A DNA stretch of 64,000 nt from Accumulibacter sp003538495 (GTDB lineage Bacteria; Pseudomonadota; Gammaproteobacteria; Burkholderiales; Rhodocyclaceae): positions 72,450-136,449 of the forward strand of contig NZ_JAPUVQ010000148.1 of assembly GCF_029255145.1 (NCBI RefSeq), read 5' to 3'. Of the stretch, positions 44,635 to 53,478 are shown in pieces (the stretch's first letter is position 1; each line of letters begins with the position of its first letter). Both the position numbers and the translations under genes were made by a program. The notes beneath the pieces are model-generated. The model saw nothing but the letters and a program-made list of their open reading frames with translations, was not told the origin of the DNA and did no database searches.

Positions 44635-45969
44635 CTACTGCTCCAGTGCCTGCACGGCGCGCCGCAATACCTCGCCGAGCAGCAACGAGGCGAGCACCAG
44701 TCCGAGCAGCGAGGCCAGCCAGAAGCCGGCGGCGCCCATCGGCTGGCGGGCGTGAAAGGCCAGCCACCAGCCGCCGAACAGGCCGATGCCCCAGAAGCAG
44801 ACGAGGTGTACCAGCATCGGCACGAAGGTAATCTTGTAGCCTCGCAGTGCGTGCGCGGCGATCGTCTGCACGGCGTCGAAAAGCTGGTACAGGGCGACGT
44901 AGCCGACCAGCGTCAGCGCCACCGCCTGTACCGCCGGGTCATCGGTGTAGGCCGCCGTCAGCGGCGCGGCGATCAGCCACAGCAACACGCCGAGCAGCGT
45001 CGAGAGGGCGCCGGCCAGCAGCAGGCCGGCGCCGACCGAGCACTCGGCCCGTCGCCAGTCACGCGCGCCAGCAGCCTGGCCGACCTGCGCCAGGGTGGCG
45101 ATGGCCAGCGCCAGCGGCAACATGTAGCAGATTGCCGCCAGGTTGGCGACGATGCGGTGGCCGGCGACGACCGTCGCGCCAAGTTGCGCGACGAACAGCG
45201 CCATCAGCGTGAACGAGGAAATCTCGACGAAGTTGGAGAAGCCCATCGGCAGGCCAAGGCGCAGCAGTGCGCCCAGCGGCCGGCGCCGCGGCAGCTGCCA
45301 GCCGGCGAGCAGGCGGTAAGGCTGCAAGGCCCTGGCGAAGCACAGGTAGCCGCTGGCGCAGAGCATCGAGAACCAGCTGACAGCGGCATTCGACACGCCG
45401 CAGCCGCGGACACCGAGGGCTTCGCCGCCCCACTGTCCGGTGACCAGCGACCACGCCAGCAGACCGTGCAGCAGCGTACTGCCGAGGCTGATCAGCAGCA
45501 GCGGCCGTGGTCTGCCCAGGGCATTGCAGAAGGCATGGAAGGTCCGGTAGAAGAGCACCGCCGGCATGCCGATGGCGAGCATCGCCAGGTAGTCGCGGGC
45601 CTTGTCCTCGACCGCCGGGTCGATCCGCGACAGCGCGAACAGCGGCGCCGGGTGCAAGAGAATATAGACCCCCGGCGCCGCCAGCAGCAGCGCCAGCCAC
45701 CACGCTTGCTGCAGCGCGGCGGCGATCTCCGCCTGCCGGCCGGCGCCCTGCAGGTGGGCGACGGTCGGTGCGATCGCCTGCAGAATGCCGGCCAGGGCGA
45801 AGAGCACCGAGATGTAGATGCCGCCGCCGACCGCTACCGCCGCCAGATCATCGGTCCCGTAGTGGCCAAGCAGGGCGGTGTCGATGATCATCATCCCCAT
45901 CGACGCCAGCTGCGCGATCAGGATCGGCGTCGCGTGCGCGACAATCAGACGGGACTGCTGGGCGAACAT
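44635..45969 (-). CDS. MATE family multidrug/cation antiporter
   Basis: A 444-residue protein with about 12 hydrophobic helices in two homologous halves. Each half has a MATE signature: ASMGMMIIDTALLGHYGTDD near residue 23 and GLPMGFSNFVEISSFTLMAL near 245. Expected to export organic cations or dyes in exchange for Na+ or H+. It is upstream of the rhodanese gene on the same strand with 170 bp between, and divergent from yciB. Confidence 0.93.
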   Translation of the reverse strand: MFAQQSRLIVAHATPILIAQLASMGMMIIDTALLGHYGTDDLAAVAVGGGIYISVLFALAGILQAIAPTVAHLQGAGRQAEIAAALQQAWWLALLLAAPGVYILLHPAPLFALSRIDPAVEDKARDYLAMLAIGMPAVLFYRTFHAFCNALGRPRPLLLISLGSTLLHGLLAWSLVTGQWGGEALGVRGCGVSNAAVSWFSMLCASGYLCFARALQPYRLLAGWQLPRRRPLGALLRLGLPMGFSNFVEISSFTLMALFVAQLGATVVAGHRIVANLAAICYMLPLALAIATLAQVGQAAGARDWRRAECSVGAGLLLAGALSTLLGVLLWLIAAPLTAAYTDDPAVQAVALTLVGYVALYQLFDAVQTIAAHALRGYKITFVPMLVHLVCFWGIGLFGGWWLAFHARQPMGAAGFWLASLLGLVLASLLLGEVLRRAVQALEQ

Positions 45970-46154
45970 CGGCGGGAAAGCGGTTCGGGGCCGCCAAGGC
46001 TACCCGATTTTGCCCCGAGTGGGGCCCCGCTTTGAAAGATGCGCCCGGATCTACTGGCGTTTGGCCTTTGGGCATCAGGGCAACGACAAAATGCCTGCAG
46101 CCAGCGGCGCCGCCGCTTGCGAAGCCATCGAGACCGCCAGAATGCGACGGAGCA

Positions 46155-46184
46155 TGGACAGCAGGCGGTCAAATCGGCAATAAT
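46155..46184 (+). promoter_or_regulatory. sigma-70 promoter for yciB-yciI-bolA
   Basis: TGGACA (-35), 18 bp, AATAAT (-10): five of six matches in each hexamer. The -10 element ends 26 bp before the yciB start. The rest of the 241 bp gap (45970-46210) separating yciB from the divergent MATE gene shows no other gene. Confidence 0.5.
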
Positions 46185-46210
46185 CAGCGGATATTTTGGC
46201 GGCATCGGCC

Positions 46211-46744
46211 ATGAAGTTTCTCTTCGATCTCTTCCCTGTCATCCTTTTCTTTATCGCCTACAAGGCGGCGGACATCTATGTCGCGACCGGGGTGGCGATC
46301 GCCGCCAGTTTCGCGCAGATCGGCTGGCTGTGGTTTCGCGGCCGCAAGATCGATACCATGCTCTGGGTCAGTCTGGTGGTGATCACCGTCTTCGGCGGGA
46401 TGACCCTGATCCTGCACGATGAAGCGTTCATCAAGTGGAAGCCGACGATTCTCTACTGGGCGTTTGCCGCGGTGCTGCTGGGCGGCATGCTGTTCATGAA
46501 AAAGAACCTGATCCGCACCTTGCTGGCCGAGCAGATGGAATTGCCGGAGGTCGCCTGGAGCAGGCTCAACTGGTCATGGATCGGCTTCTTTCTGTTGATG
46601 GGGGTCGCCAATCTGGTGGTGGCGCTCAACTTTTCCACCGACGACTGGGTCAACTTCAAGCTCTTCGGCGCCACCGGGCTGATGCTGGTCTTTGTCCTCG
46701 TGCAAGGGGTGCTGCTATCGAAATACATGGAGGAGAAGAAATGA
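46211..46744 (+). CDS. yciB: YciB/IspZ inner-membrane protein
   Basis: A 177-residue protein with five hydrophobic helices, starting MKFLFDLFPVILFFIAYKAA, which is nearly diagnostic for YciB (septation protein A family). Further signatures are GRKIDTMLWVSLVVITVFGG and KWKPTILYWAFAAVLLGG. The family influences cell envelope and division. The stop overlaps the next start in ATGA. Confidence 0.95.
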   Translation: MKFLFDLFPVILFFIAYKAADIYVATGVAIAASFAQIGWLWFRGRKIDTMLWVSLVVITVFGGMTLILHDEAFIKWKPTILYWAFAAVLLGGMLFMKKNLIRTLLAEQMELPEVAWSRLNWSWIGFFLLMGVANLVVALNFSTDDWVNFKLFGATGLMLVFVLVQGVLLSKYMEEKK

Positions 46745-47046
46745 TGCTTTACGCCATCGTCGGCGAAGACCGTCCGGAGTCGCTGGCCGATCGTCTCGCC
46801 GCCCGGCCGGCGCACGTCGGGCGGCTGAAGGCCCTGCAGGACGAGGGTCGCCTGCTGCTGGCCGGCCCCTTCCCGGCGATCGATTCCCCTGACCCCGGAC
46901 CGGCCGGTTTCTCGGGCAGCCTGATCGTCGCCGAGTTCGCGTCACTCGCGGCGGCGCAGGCGTGGGCCGACGCCGACCCCTACGTCGCCGCCGGGGTCTA
47001 CCAGGCGGTCACCGTCAAGCCGTTCAAGAAAGCTCTGCCGGCGTGA
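46741..47046 (+). CDS. yciI: YciI family protein
   Basis: A 101-residue ferredoxin-like alpha+beta protein: MMLYAIVGEDRPESLADRLA, RPAHVGRLKALQDEGRLLLA, then GPF, and a typical end with AWADADPYVAAGVY. The His-Asp pair of the family is present. Biochemical role unclear. It starts in the yciB stop, and its own stop overlaps bolA, so all three are coupled. Confidence 0.93.
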   Translation: MMLYAIVGEDRPESLADRLAARPAHVGRLKALQDEGRLLLAGPFPAIDSPDPGPAGFSGSLIVAEFASLAAAQAWADADPYVAAGVYQAVTVKPFKKALPA

Positions 47047-47360
47047 GCGATGCGCAAGGCGCCGCTCTTGCCGCCGACCGCGAGGCGATCATCCGCCAGC
47101 GACTCGCCGTCCTGGCGCCGGTTCGCCTGGAACTGATCGACGATTCGGCGCGGCACGCTGGTCATCAAGGCGCCAAGGGGGGCGGCGGTCATTATCGGCT
47201 GCTGATCGTCTCGCCGGAGTTTGCCGGCCAGAAACGTCTGGTCCGCCACCGCATGGTTCACGAAGCACTCGGCGAACTGATGAGCGGCCGGATTCACGCC
47301 CTGAGCATCCAGGCGCTGAGCCCCGAGGAAGTCACCGCGACCGCTTCGACCGGCTCCTGA
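47043..47360 (+). CDS. bolA: BolA family protein
   Basis: A 105-residue protein from a GTG start that overlaps the yciI stop (GTGA). The BolA core is seen in LELIDDSARHAGHQGAKGGG, followed by HYRLLIVSPEFAGQKRLVRH and RMVHEALGELMSGRIHALSI, with the conserved His. BolA proteins bind [2Fe-2S] with monothiol glutaredoxins, or act in division and stress. Confidence 0.92.
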   Translation: MSDAQGAALAADREAIIRQRLAVLAPVRLELIDDSARHAGHQGAKGGGGHYRLLIVSPEFAGQKRLVRHRMVHEALGELMSGRIHALSIQALSPEEVTATASTGS

Positions 47361-47414
47361 TCAAGGCAGCGCATTACCCCGTTCCATCCCATCCCACCTG
47401 AAGGAAAGAAAGAC

Positions 47415-48212
47415 ATGCACAAACTCTCCAAGCTGGCCAGCGCGCTGCTGCTCGGCGCAGTGATCTCGCTGCCCGCGGTCGCCGCCGAAAAGGGCAAGAC
47501 CGGCACCCTGGCGACCGTGAACGGCGTTGCCATCTCGCAGACCGTCGCCAACGCCTTCCTCGCCGAACAGGAGGCGCAGGGCGCGGCCGACACGCCGGAA
47601 CTGAAGAATGCCATCCGCGAAGAGCTGATCCGCCGCGAATTGCTGGTCCAGCAGGCGAAGAAGATGGGTCTCGACAAGAATCCCGACGTTGCCGCGCAGG
47701 CCGATCTGGCGCGGCAGGCGATCTTCATCCGGGCCTTCGTCCAGGACTACGTCAAGAAGCATCCGATCAGCGAAGAGCAGGTCAAGGCCGCGTATGATCG
47801 GCTCAAGGCGCAGATGGGCAGCACCGAGTACAAGCTGCGCCATATTCTGGTCGAGAAGGAAGACGACGCCAAGCTGATCATCGTCAACCTCAAGAAGGGT
47901 GCCAAGTTCGAAGATCTGGCCAAGCAGTCCAAGGACCCCGGTTCGCGTGAAAAAGGCGGTGACCTCGGCTGGACCAGCACCGCCAGTTTCGTCAAGCCCT
48001 TCGGCGATGCGGTCACCGGGCTGGGCAAGGGCAAGTACACGGAAACACCGGTCAAGACCGATTTCGGCTATCACGTGATCCTGCTCGAGGACAGCCGCCC
48101 GCTGACCCCGCCAGCTTTCGACCAGGTCAAGCAGCAGTTGTCGCAGCGCCTGCAGCAGGAGCAGATCCAGAAACTGGTGAGCGATCTGCGCGCGAAGGCA
48201 AAGGTCGAGTAG
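47415..48212 (+). CDS. periplasmic parvulin-type peptidyl-prolyl isomerase
   Basis: A 265-residue protein with a signal peptide (LASALLLGAVISLPAVAAE), an N-terminal SurA-like helical region (VNGVAISQTVANAFLAEQEA) and a parvulin domain at about residues 135-230 (EYKLRHILVEKEDDAKLIIV, GGDLGWTSTASFVKPF, FGYHVILLED). It belongs to the PpiC/PrsA-like group and probably folds outer-membrane or periplasmic proteins. GAAGGAAAG precedes the ATG. It follows bolA by 54 bp and ends before a strong terminator. Confidence 0.93.
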   Translation: MHKLSKLASALLLGAVISLPAVAAEKGKTGTLATVNGVAISQTVANAFLAEQEAQGAADTPELKNAIREELIRRELLVQQAKKMGLDKNPDVAAQADLARQAIFIRAFVQDYVKKHPISEEQVKAAYDRLKAQMGSTEYKLRHILVEKEDDAKLIIVNLKKGAKFEDLAKQSKDPGSREKGGDLGWTSTASFVKPFGDAVTGLGKGKYTETPVKTDFGYHVILLEDSRPLTPPAFDQVKQQLSQRLQQEQIQKLVSDLRAKAKVE

Positions 48213-48260
48213 GCCACCAGCGGCTCACCAGCCCAGGCAGCCAGCGGTTGCCAGGCGAAA

Positions 48261-48291
48261 AGGCGCCGGCTCAGCTGGCGTCTTTTTTTTT
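48261..48291. terminator. bidirectional intrinsic terminator between ppiC-like gene and purL
   Basis: A 10 bp stem (48261-48270 with 48274-48283, two G.U pairs) with a 3-base loop, followed on the plus strand by nine T residues. On the minus strand the same hairpin is followed by TTTT, so it can also stop purL transcripts. It lies in the 128 bp gap between two convergent genes. Confidence 0.85.
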
Positions 48292-48340
48292 GCGGGTGCC
48301 GGGTGCGAAGCGAGCGGCCGTCGCCCGCCTGGGCAGTGGT

Positions 48341-51300
48341 TCAACCCACCCAGCGCCGCGCGTTGCGAAAGATCCGCAGCCACGGCGAGTCGTGCCAGCC
48401 GCGCGCCTCCCAGTCGGCCGGGTGCCAGGACATCTGGACGCTGCGGAAGACGCGCTCCGGGTGCGGCATCATGATCGAGAAACGGCCGTCGACGGTGGTC
48501 ACCGCAGTGATCCCGGCCGGCGAACCGTTGGGATTGTACGGGTAGACCTCGCTCGGCTGGCCGGCATGGTCGATGTAGCGCATGGCGACCAGCGCGCGTG
48601 CCTGCTGCGTGGCCGAGGCGAAGACTGCGCGGCCCTCGCCGTGCGAGACGACCACCGGCAGGCGGCTGCCGGCCATGCCGGCAAAGAAGATCGACGGCGA
48701 CGCCGGCACCTCGACCATCGACAGGCGCGCTTCGAACTGCTCGACCCGGTTGCGCTCGAAGCGCGGCCAGGCGTCGGCGCCGGGGATCATTTCGTGCAGC
48801 GCACTCATCATCTGGCAGCCATTGCAGACGCCCAGGGCGAAGGTGTCGGGGCGCGCGAAGAAAGCCGAGAAACTGTCCCGCGCGCGCTCGTTGAAGAGGA
48901 TCGTCCTGGCCCAGCCCTGGCCGGCGCCGAGCACGTCGCCGTACGAGAAGCCGCCGCAGGCGACGGCGCCGGTGAAGTCGGCGAGCGCCACGCGACCAGC
49001 GAGGATGTCGCTCATGTGCACGTCGATGGCGGCAAAACCGGCGCGATCGAAGGCCGCAGCCATCTCGACATGGCCGTTGACGCCCTGTTCGCGCAGGATC
49101 GCGACGCGCGGGCGGGCGCCGGTGTTGAGCATTGGCGCGGCGACATCATCGCTCGGGTCGAAACTGAGCGTTACCGACAGGCCGCTGTCGGTGGGGTCGA
49201 CAATCCGGTCGTACTCCTGTTGCGCGCATTCCGGGTTGTCGCGCAGTTGCTGCATCCGGAAACTGGTCTCCGACCAGGCGCGCTGCAACTCGACGCGCGG
49301 CACGCCGAGTACCGCCCTGGCATTGCGGATGATCCGGATCTGGTCCCAGCGGTTGGGGGTGCCGATGAACTGCGTGCACCTGCCCAGCCCGGCGGCGCGC
49401 AAGACGGTCATCACCCGGCCGCGCTCGGCGCGGCGAATCTGGACCACAGCGCCGAGTTCCTCGCTGAACAGGGCGCGCATCAACAGCTCGAAGGAGCGGC
49501 CGGCGAGCAGGTCGGGCCGCTTCTCGTTGCCGTCGACGTCGTTGCTCAGCGGGTCGTAGCAGAGGCCGTCGGTGTCGATCGAAACGCCGCAATGGGCCGC
49601 GAAAGCCATCTCGCAAATGGTCGCGAAGAGGCCCCCGTCGGAGCGGTCGTGGTAGGCGAGCAACAGATTGTCGCTCGCCAGTTGTCGTATGGCGGTGAAC
49701 AAGGCCGCCAGCCGCGCCGGATCGTCGACGTCCGGCGGCTCGCTGCCGGTGGCGTTGAACACCTGCGCCAGCGCCGAACCGCCGAGGCGGTTGCGGCCGT
49801 CACCGAGGTCGATCAGCAGCAGGTCGGTTTCGCCGGCGTCGAGCACCAGTTGCGGGGTCAGCGTCCGGCGCGCGTCCTGCACGCGCGCGAAAGCGGTGAC
49901 GATCAGCGACAGCGGCGAGACCACCTGCTTCGGCACGCCTCGCTGCGCGCCGCTGTTCTCCTGCCAGGCGGTCCGCATCGACAGCGAATCCTTGCCGACC
50001 GGGATCGCCACGCCGATCTGCTGGCAGAGGTCGGAGACCGCGCGGACGGTGTCGAACAGGCACGCGTCCTCGCCGCGGAAACCGGCGGCGGCCATCCAGT
50101 TGGCCGACAACTTGACGTCGCCGAGCGTCGCGATGCCAGCGGCGGCGATATTGGTCAGCGCCTCGCCGATCGCCATCCGCCCGGAGGCGGGTCCGTCGAG
50201 CACCGCCAGCGGTGTGCGTTCGCCGATCGCGAAGGCTTCGCCGAGGTAGCCGTCGAACGCCATCAGCGTTACCGCCACGTCGGCGCACGGCACCTGCCAC
50301 GGTCCGACCATCTGGTCGCGCGCGGTCAGGCCGCCGACCGAGCGGTCGCCGATGGTGATCAGGAAAGTCTTGTCGGCGACCGACGGCAAGCGCAGGACGC
50401 GAAACGCCGCTTCCCTGAGTTCGACCGTCGTGGGGTCGAAAGGCACGGTCAGCGGCGGCAGATGCGTGGCCGTGCGGGTCATCCGCGGCGGTTTGCCGAG
50501 CAGCGCTTCCATGTCCATGTCGACCGGGTCGTTGCCGAAGTGGCGGTCGGTGACGACCAGCCGCTGGTCGCCGGTGGTCGCTCCAACGACCGCGAACGGG
50601 CAGCGCTCGCGTTCGCACAGCGCGGTGAATTCGGGCAGGCGGCCGGGTGCAATGGCCAGCACGTAGCGTTCCTGCGCTTCGTTGCACCAGATCTCGGCCG
50701 GCGACATTCCCGGCTCTTCGATATTCACCGCGCGCAGCTCGAAACGCGCGCCGCAGCCGGCGCCGTGCGCGAGCTCAGGCAGCGCGTTGGCGATGCCGCC
50801 GGCGCCGACGTCGTGTATTGACAGAATCGGGTTGCCGTCGCCGGCAGGCGAACCCATCTGCCAGCAGCGGTCGATGACTTCCTGCGCGCGCCGCTGGATT
50901 TCCGGGTTGCCGCGCTGCACCGACGCGAAGTCACGATCCTCGGAGTTGCTGCCGGTGCTCATCGAACTGGCGGCGCCGCCGCCCAGTCCGATCAGCATTC
51001 CCGGGCCGCCGATCTGGATCAGCAGCGTGCCGGCGGGCAGGGTGCTGGCCTTGAACGCCTGACTGGCGGCGATGCTGCCGACGCCGCCGGCGATCATGAT
51101 CGGCTTGTGGTAGCCGCGCAGCAGCTCTTCGCCAGCGCTACCGGTGAGCTGCTCGTAGGTGCGGAAGTACCCCGCCAGGTTCGGGCGGCCGAACTCGTTG
51201 TTGAAGGCGGCCGCGCCGATCGGCCCTTCGAGCATGATCGCCAGTGGCGAAGCGATCCGTGCCGGCCGGCCGTAGCCGGCGGTGGCGGCTTCCCAAGGCT

Positions 51301-52345
51301 GTGCAGCATCCGGAATGTTGAGATTGGAGACCGTGAAACCGCACAGGCCGGCCTTCGGCTTCGAGCCGCGCCCGGTGGCGCCTTCATCGCGAATCTCGCC
51401 GCCGGAGCCGGTGGCTGCGCCCGGAAACGGCGAAATCGCGGTCGGGTGGTTGTGCGTCTCGACCTTGGCGAGGATGTGCGTCGGCGTTTGCTGGTAGCCA
51501 TAGCGGCCATCGGGACCGGCATGGAACAGCGGCACGCTGGCGCCCTCGATCACCGAGGAGTTGTCGGCGTAGGCGACGATCGTTCCCGCCGGGTGCGCCT
51601 GGTGCGTCTCGCGGATCATTCCGAACAGCGTTTCGCTGCGCGGCTGCCCGTCGATCACCCACGAGGCGTTGAAGATCTTGTGCCGGCAGTGCTCGGAGTT
51701 GGCCTGCGCGAACATCATCAGTTCAACGTCGGTGGGATTGCGCTGCGCCTCGACGAACAGCGCGACGAGGTAATCGACTTCGTCGTCGGACAGGGCCAGC
51801 CCCAGTCGCTGGTTGGCTTCGGCCAGCGCGGCGCGGCCGCCGGCCAGCAGGTCGACGCTGGCCAGGGGCTGCGGCGCAAAGTGGCGGAACAGCTCGGCGG
51901 CCTGCGCGAAGTCTTCGAGCACGGTTTCCAGCATGCGGTCGTGGAGCAGCGCCGCGACTTCTTCCAGTTCGGTCGCCGCCAACGGGCGCTTGCCGGCGTC
52001 GATCCGGTAGGCGATGCCGCGCTCGATGCGTTCGATCGCTGCCAGGCCGCTGTTCCAGGCGATTTCGGTCGCCTTCGACGACCATGGCGAGATGGTCCCG
52101 AGTCGCGGTGTGACCAGGAACAGCTTGCCGCTGCCGGCGCTAGCTTCTGCGGGGCGTTCTTCGAACAGCACCGCCAGTTGCCGGCGCTCGGCATCGCTCA
52201 GCGCGCGGCGCGTGGCGGCAAAGTGCCAGTATTCGGCGGCGGCGATGCGCGCTCTCGGGACGGCGGCCGCGACGCGTTGCTGCAGGCCTTGCAGGCGGAA
52301 GGACGAGAACGCGGGAGCCCCGCGGAGAAGAAGGATGTCGGCCAT
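48341..52345 (-). CDS. purL: phosphoribosylformylglycinamidine synthase (FGAR amidotransferase), large form
   Basis: A 1334-residue enzyme, similar in size to E. coli PurL (1295), catalysing FGAR + Gln + ATP to FGAM in purine synthesis. N-terminal PurS-like and linker regions (start at ATG 52345, MADILLLRGAPAFSSFRLQG), then two AIR-synthase-like halves with KVETHNHPTAISPFPGAATG and GDGNPILSIHDVGAGGIANA. A class I glutaminase forms the C-terminus with Cys1174 in LGVCNGCQMM, His1295 and Glu1297 in PHPE. All domains intact. Confidence 0.97.
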   Translation of the reverse strand: MADILLLRGAPAFSSFRLQGLQQRVAAAVPRARIAAAEYWHFAATRRALSDAERRQLAVLFEERPAEASAGSGKLFLVTPRLGTISPWSSKATEIAWNSGLAAIERIERGIAYRIDAGKRPLAATELEEVAALLHDRMLETVLEDFAQAAELFRHFAPQPLASVDLLAGGRAALAEANQRLGLALSDDEVDYLVALFVEAQRNPTDVELMMFAQANSEHCRHKIFNASWVIDGQPRSETLFGMIRETHQAHPAGTIVAYADNSSVIEGASVPLFHAGPDGRYGYQQTPTHILAKVETHNHPTAISPFPGAATGSGGEIRDEGATGRGSKPKAGLCGFTVSNLNIPDAAQPWEAATAGYGRPARIASPLAIMLEGPIGAAAFNNEFGRPNLAGYFRTYEQLTGSAGEELLRGYHKPIMIAGGVGSIAASQAFKASTLPAGTLLIQIGGPGMLIGLGGGAASSMSTGSNSEDRDFASVQRGNPEIQRRAQEVIDRCWQMGSPAGDGNPILSIHDVGAGGIANALPELAHGAGCGARFELRAVNIEEPGMSPAEIWCNEAQERYVLAIAPGRLPEFTALCERERCPFAVVGATTGDQRLVVTDRHFGNDPVDMDMEALLGKPPRMTRTATHLPPLTVPFDPTTVELREAAFRVLRLPSVADKTFLITIGDRSVGGLTARDQMVGPWQVPCADVAVTLMAFDGYLGEAFAIGERTPLAVLDGPASGRMAIGEALTNIAAAGIATLGDVKLSANWMAAAGFRGEDACLFDTVRAVSDLCQQIGVAIPVGKDSLSMRTAWQENSGAQRGVPKQVVSPLSLIVTAFARVQDARRTLTPQLVLDAGETDLLLIDLGDGRNRLGGSALAQVFNATGSEPPDVDDPARLAALFTAIRQLASDNLLLAYHDRSDGGLFATICEMAFAAHCGVSIDTDGLCYDPLSNDVDGNEKRPDLLAGRSFELLMRALFSEELGAVVQIRRAERGRVMTVLRAAGLGRCTQFIGTPNRWDQIRIIRNARAVLGVPRVELQRAWSETSFRMQQLRDNPECAQQEYDRIVDPTDSGLSVTLSFDPSDDVAAPMLNTGARPRVAILREQGVNGHVEMAAAFDRAGFAAIDVHMSDILAGRVALADFTGAVACGGFSYGDVLGAGQGWARTILFNERARDSFSAFFARPDTFALGVCNGCQMMSALHEMIPGADAWPRFERNRVEQFEARLSMVEVPASPSIFFAGMAGSRLPVVVSHGEGRAVFASATQQARALVAMRYIDHAGQPSEVYPYNPNGSPAGITAVTTVDGRFSIMMPHPERVFRSVQMSWHPADWEARGWHDSPWLRIFRNARRWVG

Positions 52346-52405
52346 GGCGCGCTGAAAGAGGGGCAGGCAAAGCTGCATGGAAGGAGATGGCTGGCGGCAG
52401 GCGCG

Positions 52406-52411
52406 ATTATA
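52406..52411 (-). promoter_or_regulatory. -10 element upstream of purL
   Basis: A perfect TATAAT on the minus strand, 60 bp upstream of the purL ATG in a 212 bp divergent gap. No good -35 was found at 16-18 bp. On the plus strand TAGAAT near 52525 is a weak -10 for the HDAC-like gene. Confidence 0.45.
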
Positions 52412-52557
52412 GCCGACCGCGGCGCTGCGCCGCCGGTCTCCGCGGCCGCCCGGGCGGTGCCTCGGCAGCGGGTCCGCTGGGCCGGAGGCGCCGGGCGGAG
52501 CCTCCGGCGCCCCGGCAACTGGGCTAGAATCGCTTCGAAATCCTCGCTTGACTGCCC

Positions 52558-53469
52558 GTGAAACTGTTCTATACCGATGTTTTCGTCCTGCCGCTGCCCG
52601 CCGGTCACCGCTTCCCGATGGCGAAGTACGCCCGTCTGCGCGAGCGCTTGCAGGCCTCGGGGGAATTCGGCGAGAGCGATTTCCGGACCCCGGCAGCTGC
52701 GAGCACCGAACAGCTCTGCCGCGCCCACGAGGCCAGCTACGTGGCCCGGGTCGGCGACGGCGAGCTGAGCGCCGCCGAGATCCGGCGCATCGGCTTTCCG
52801 TGGAGCCCGGCGATGGTCGAGCGTTCGCGGCGCTCGGCCGGGGCGACCATCGCCGCTTGCCGGGTGGCGCTGCACGAAGGCTGCGCGGTCAATCTGGCCG
52901 GTGGCACGCACCACGCGCACGCCGCCCACGGCGAGGGCTTCTGCGTCTTCAACGACGCGGCGGTGGCGGCGCGCGTGTTGCAGGCCGAGGGCCTGGTGGA
53001 GCGCGTGGCGGTGGTCGATTGCGACGTCCACCAGGGCAATGGCACGGCCAGCATCTGTTCCGGCGACGCGAGCATCTTCACCTTTTCGATGCACGGTGCG
53101 CGCAACTTCCCGTTCGCCAAGGCGACCAGCGATCTCGATATCGAACTGCCCGATGGTACCGGCGACGAGGTCTACCTGCGGCACCTGGCGGCGGCGCTCG
53201 AACAGATCTTCGGCGACAGCCGCCCGGAACTGGTGATCTACCTGGCCGGCGCCGATCCCTACCACGACGACCGCCTCGGGCGCCTGGCGCTGAGCTTCGA
53301 CGGCCTCGCCGCGCGCGACCAAATGGTCCTCGCCGCATGTCGCCGCCGGGGTGTGCCGGTGGCGATCGCGATGGCCGGCGGCTACGCGCGCCAGATCGAC
53401 GATACGGTCAGCATCCACAGCCGGACGGTGCTCACCGCCCGGCACGTCTTCCATCCTCTTCTGGGCTAG
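52558..53469 (+). CDS. histone deacetylase family (acetylpolyamine amidohydrolase-like) protein
   Basis: A 303-residue metal-dependent amidohydrolase. The His pair is in GGTHHAHAAHGEGFCVFND. The zinc ligands are Asp156 and His158 in DCDVHQGNG and Asp233 in LAGADPYHDD; the transition-state Tyr is probably in AGGYAR. In bacteria such proteins deacetylate small molecules, acetylpolyamines or proteins. Start GTG at 52558. Ten base pairs upstream of nnr, so likely cotranscribed. Confidence 0.92.
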   Translation: MKLFYTDVFVLPLPAGHRFPMAKYARLRERLQASGEFGESDFRTPAAASTEQLCRAHEASYVARVGDGELSAAEIRRIGFPWSPAMVERSRRSAGATIAACRVALHEGCAVNLAGGTHHAHAAHGEGFCVFNDAAVAARVLQAEGLVERVAVVDCDVHQGNGTASICSGDASIFTFSMHGARNFPFAKATSDLDIELPDGTGDEVYLRHLAAALEQIFGDSRPELVIYLAGADPYHDDRLGRLALSFDGLAARDQMVLAACRRRGVPVAIAMAGGYARQIDDTVSIHSRTVLTARHVFHPLLG

Positions 53470-53478
53470 ACTCCGGCG

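Noticed and set aside
48248..50821. 857-codon plus-strand open frame opposite purL
   Set aside because: purL on the minus strand is unambiguous; the frame starts inside the terminator and shows no recognisable motif.
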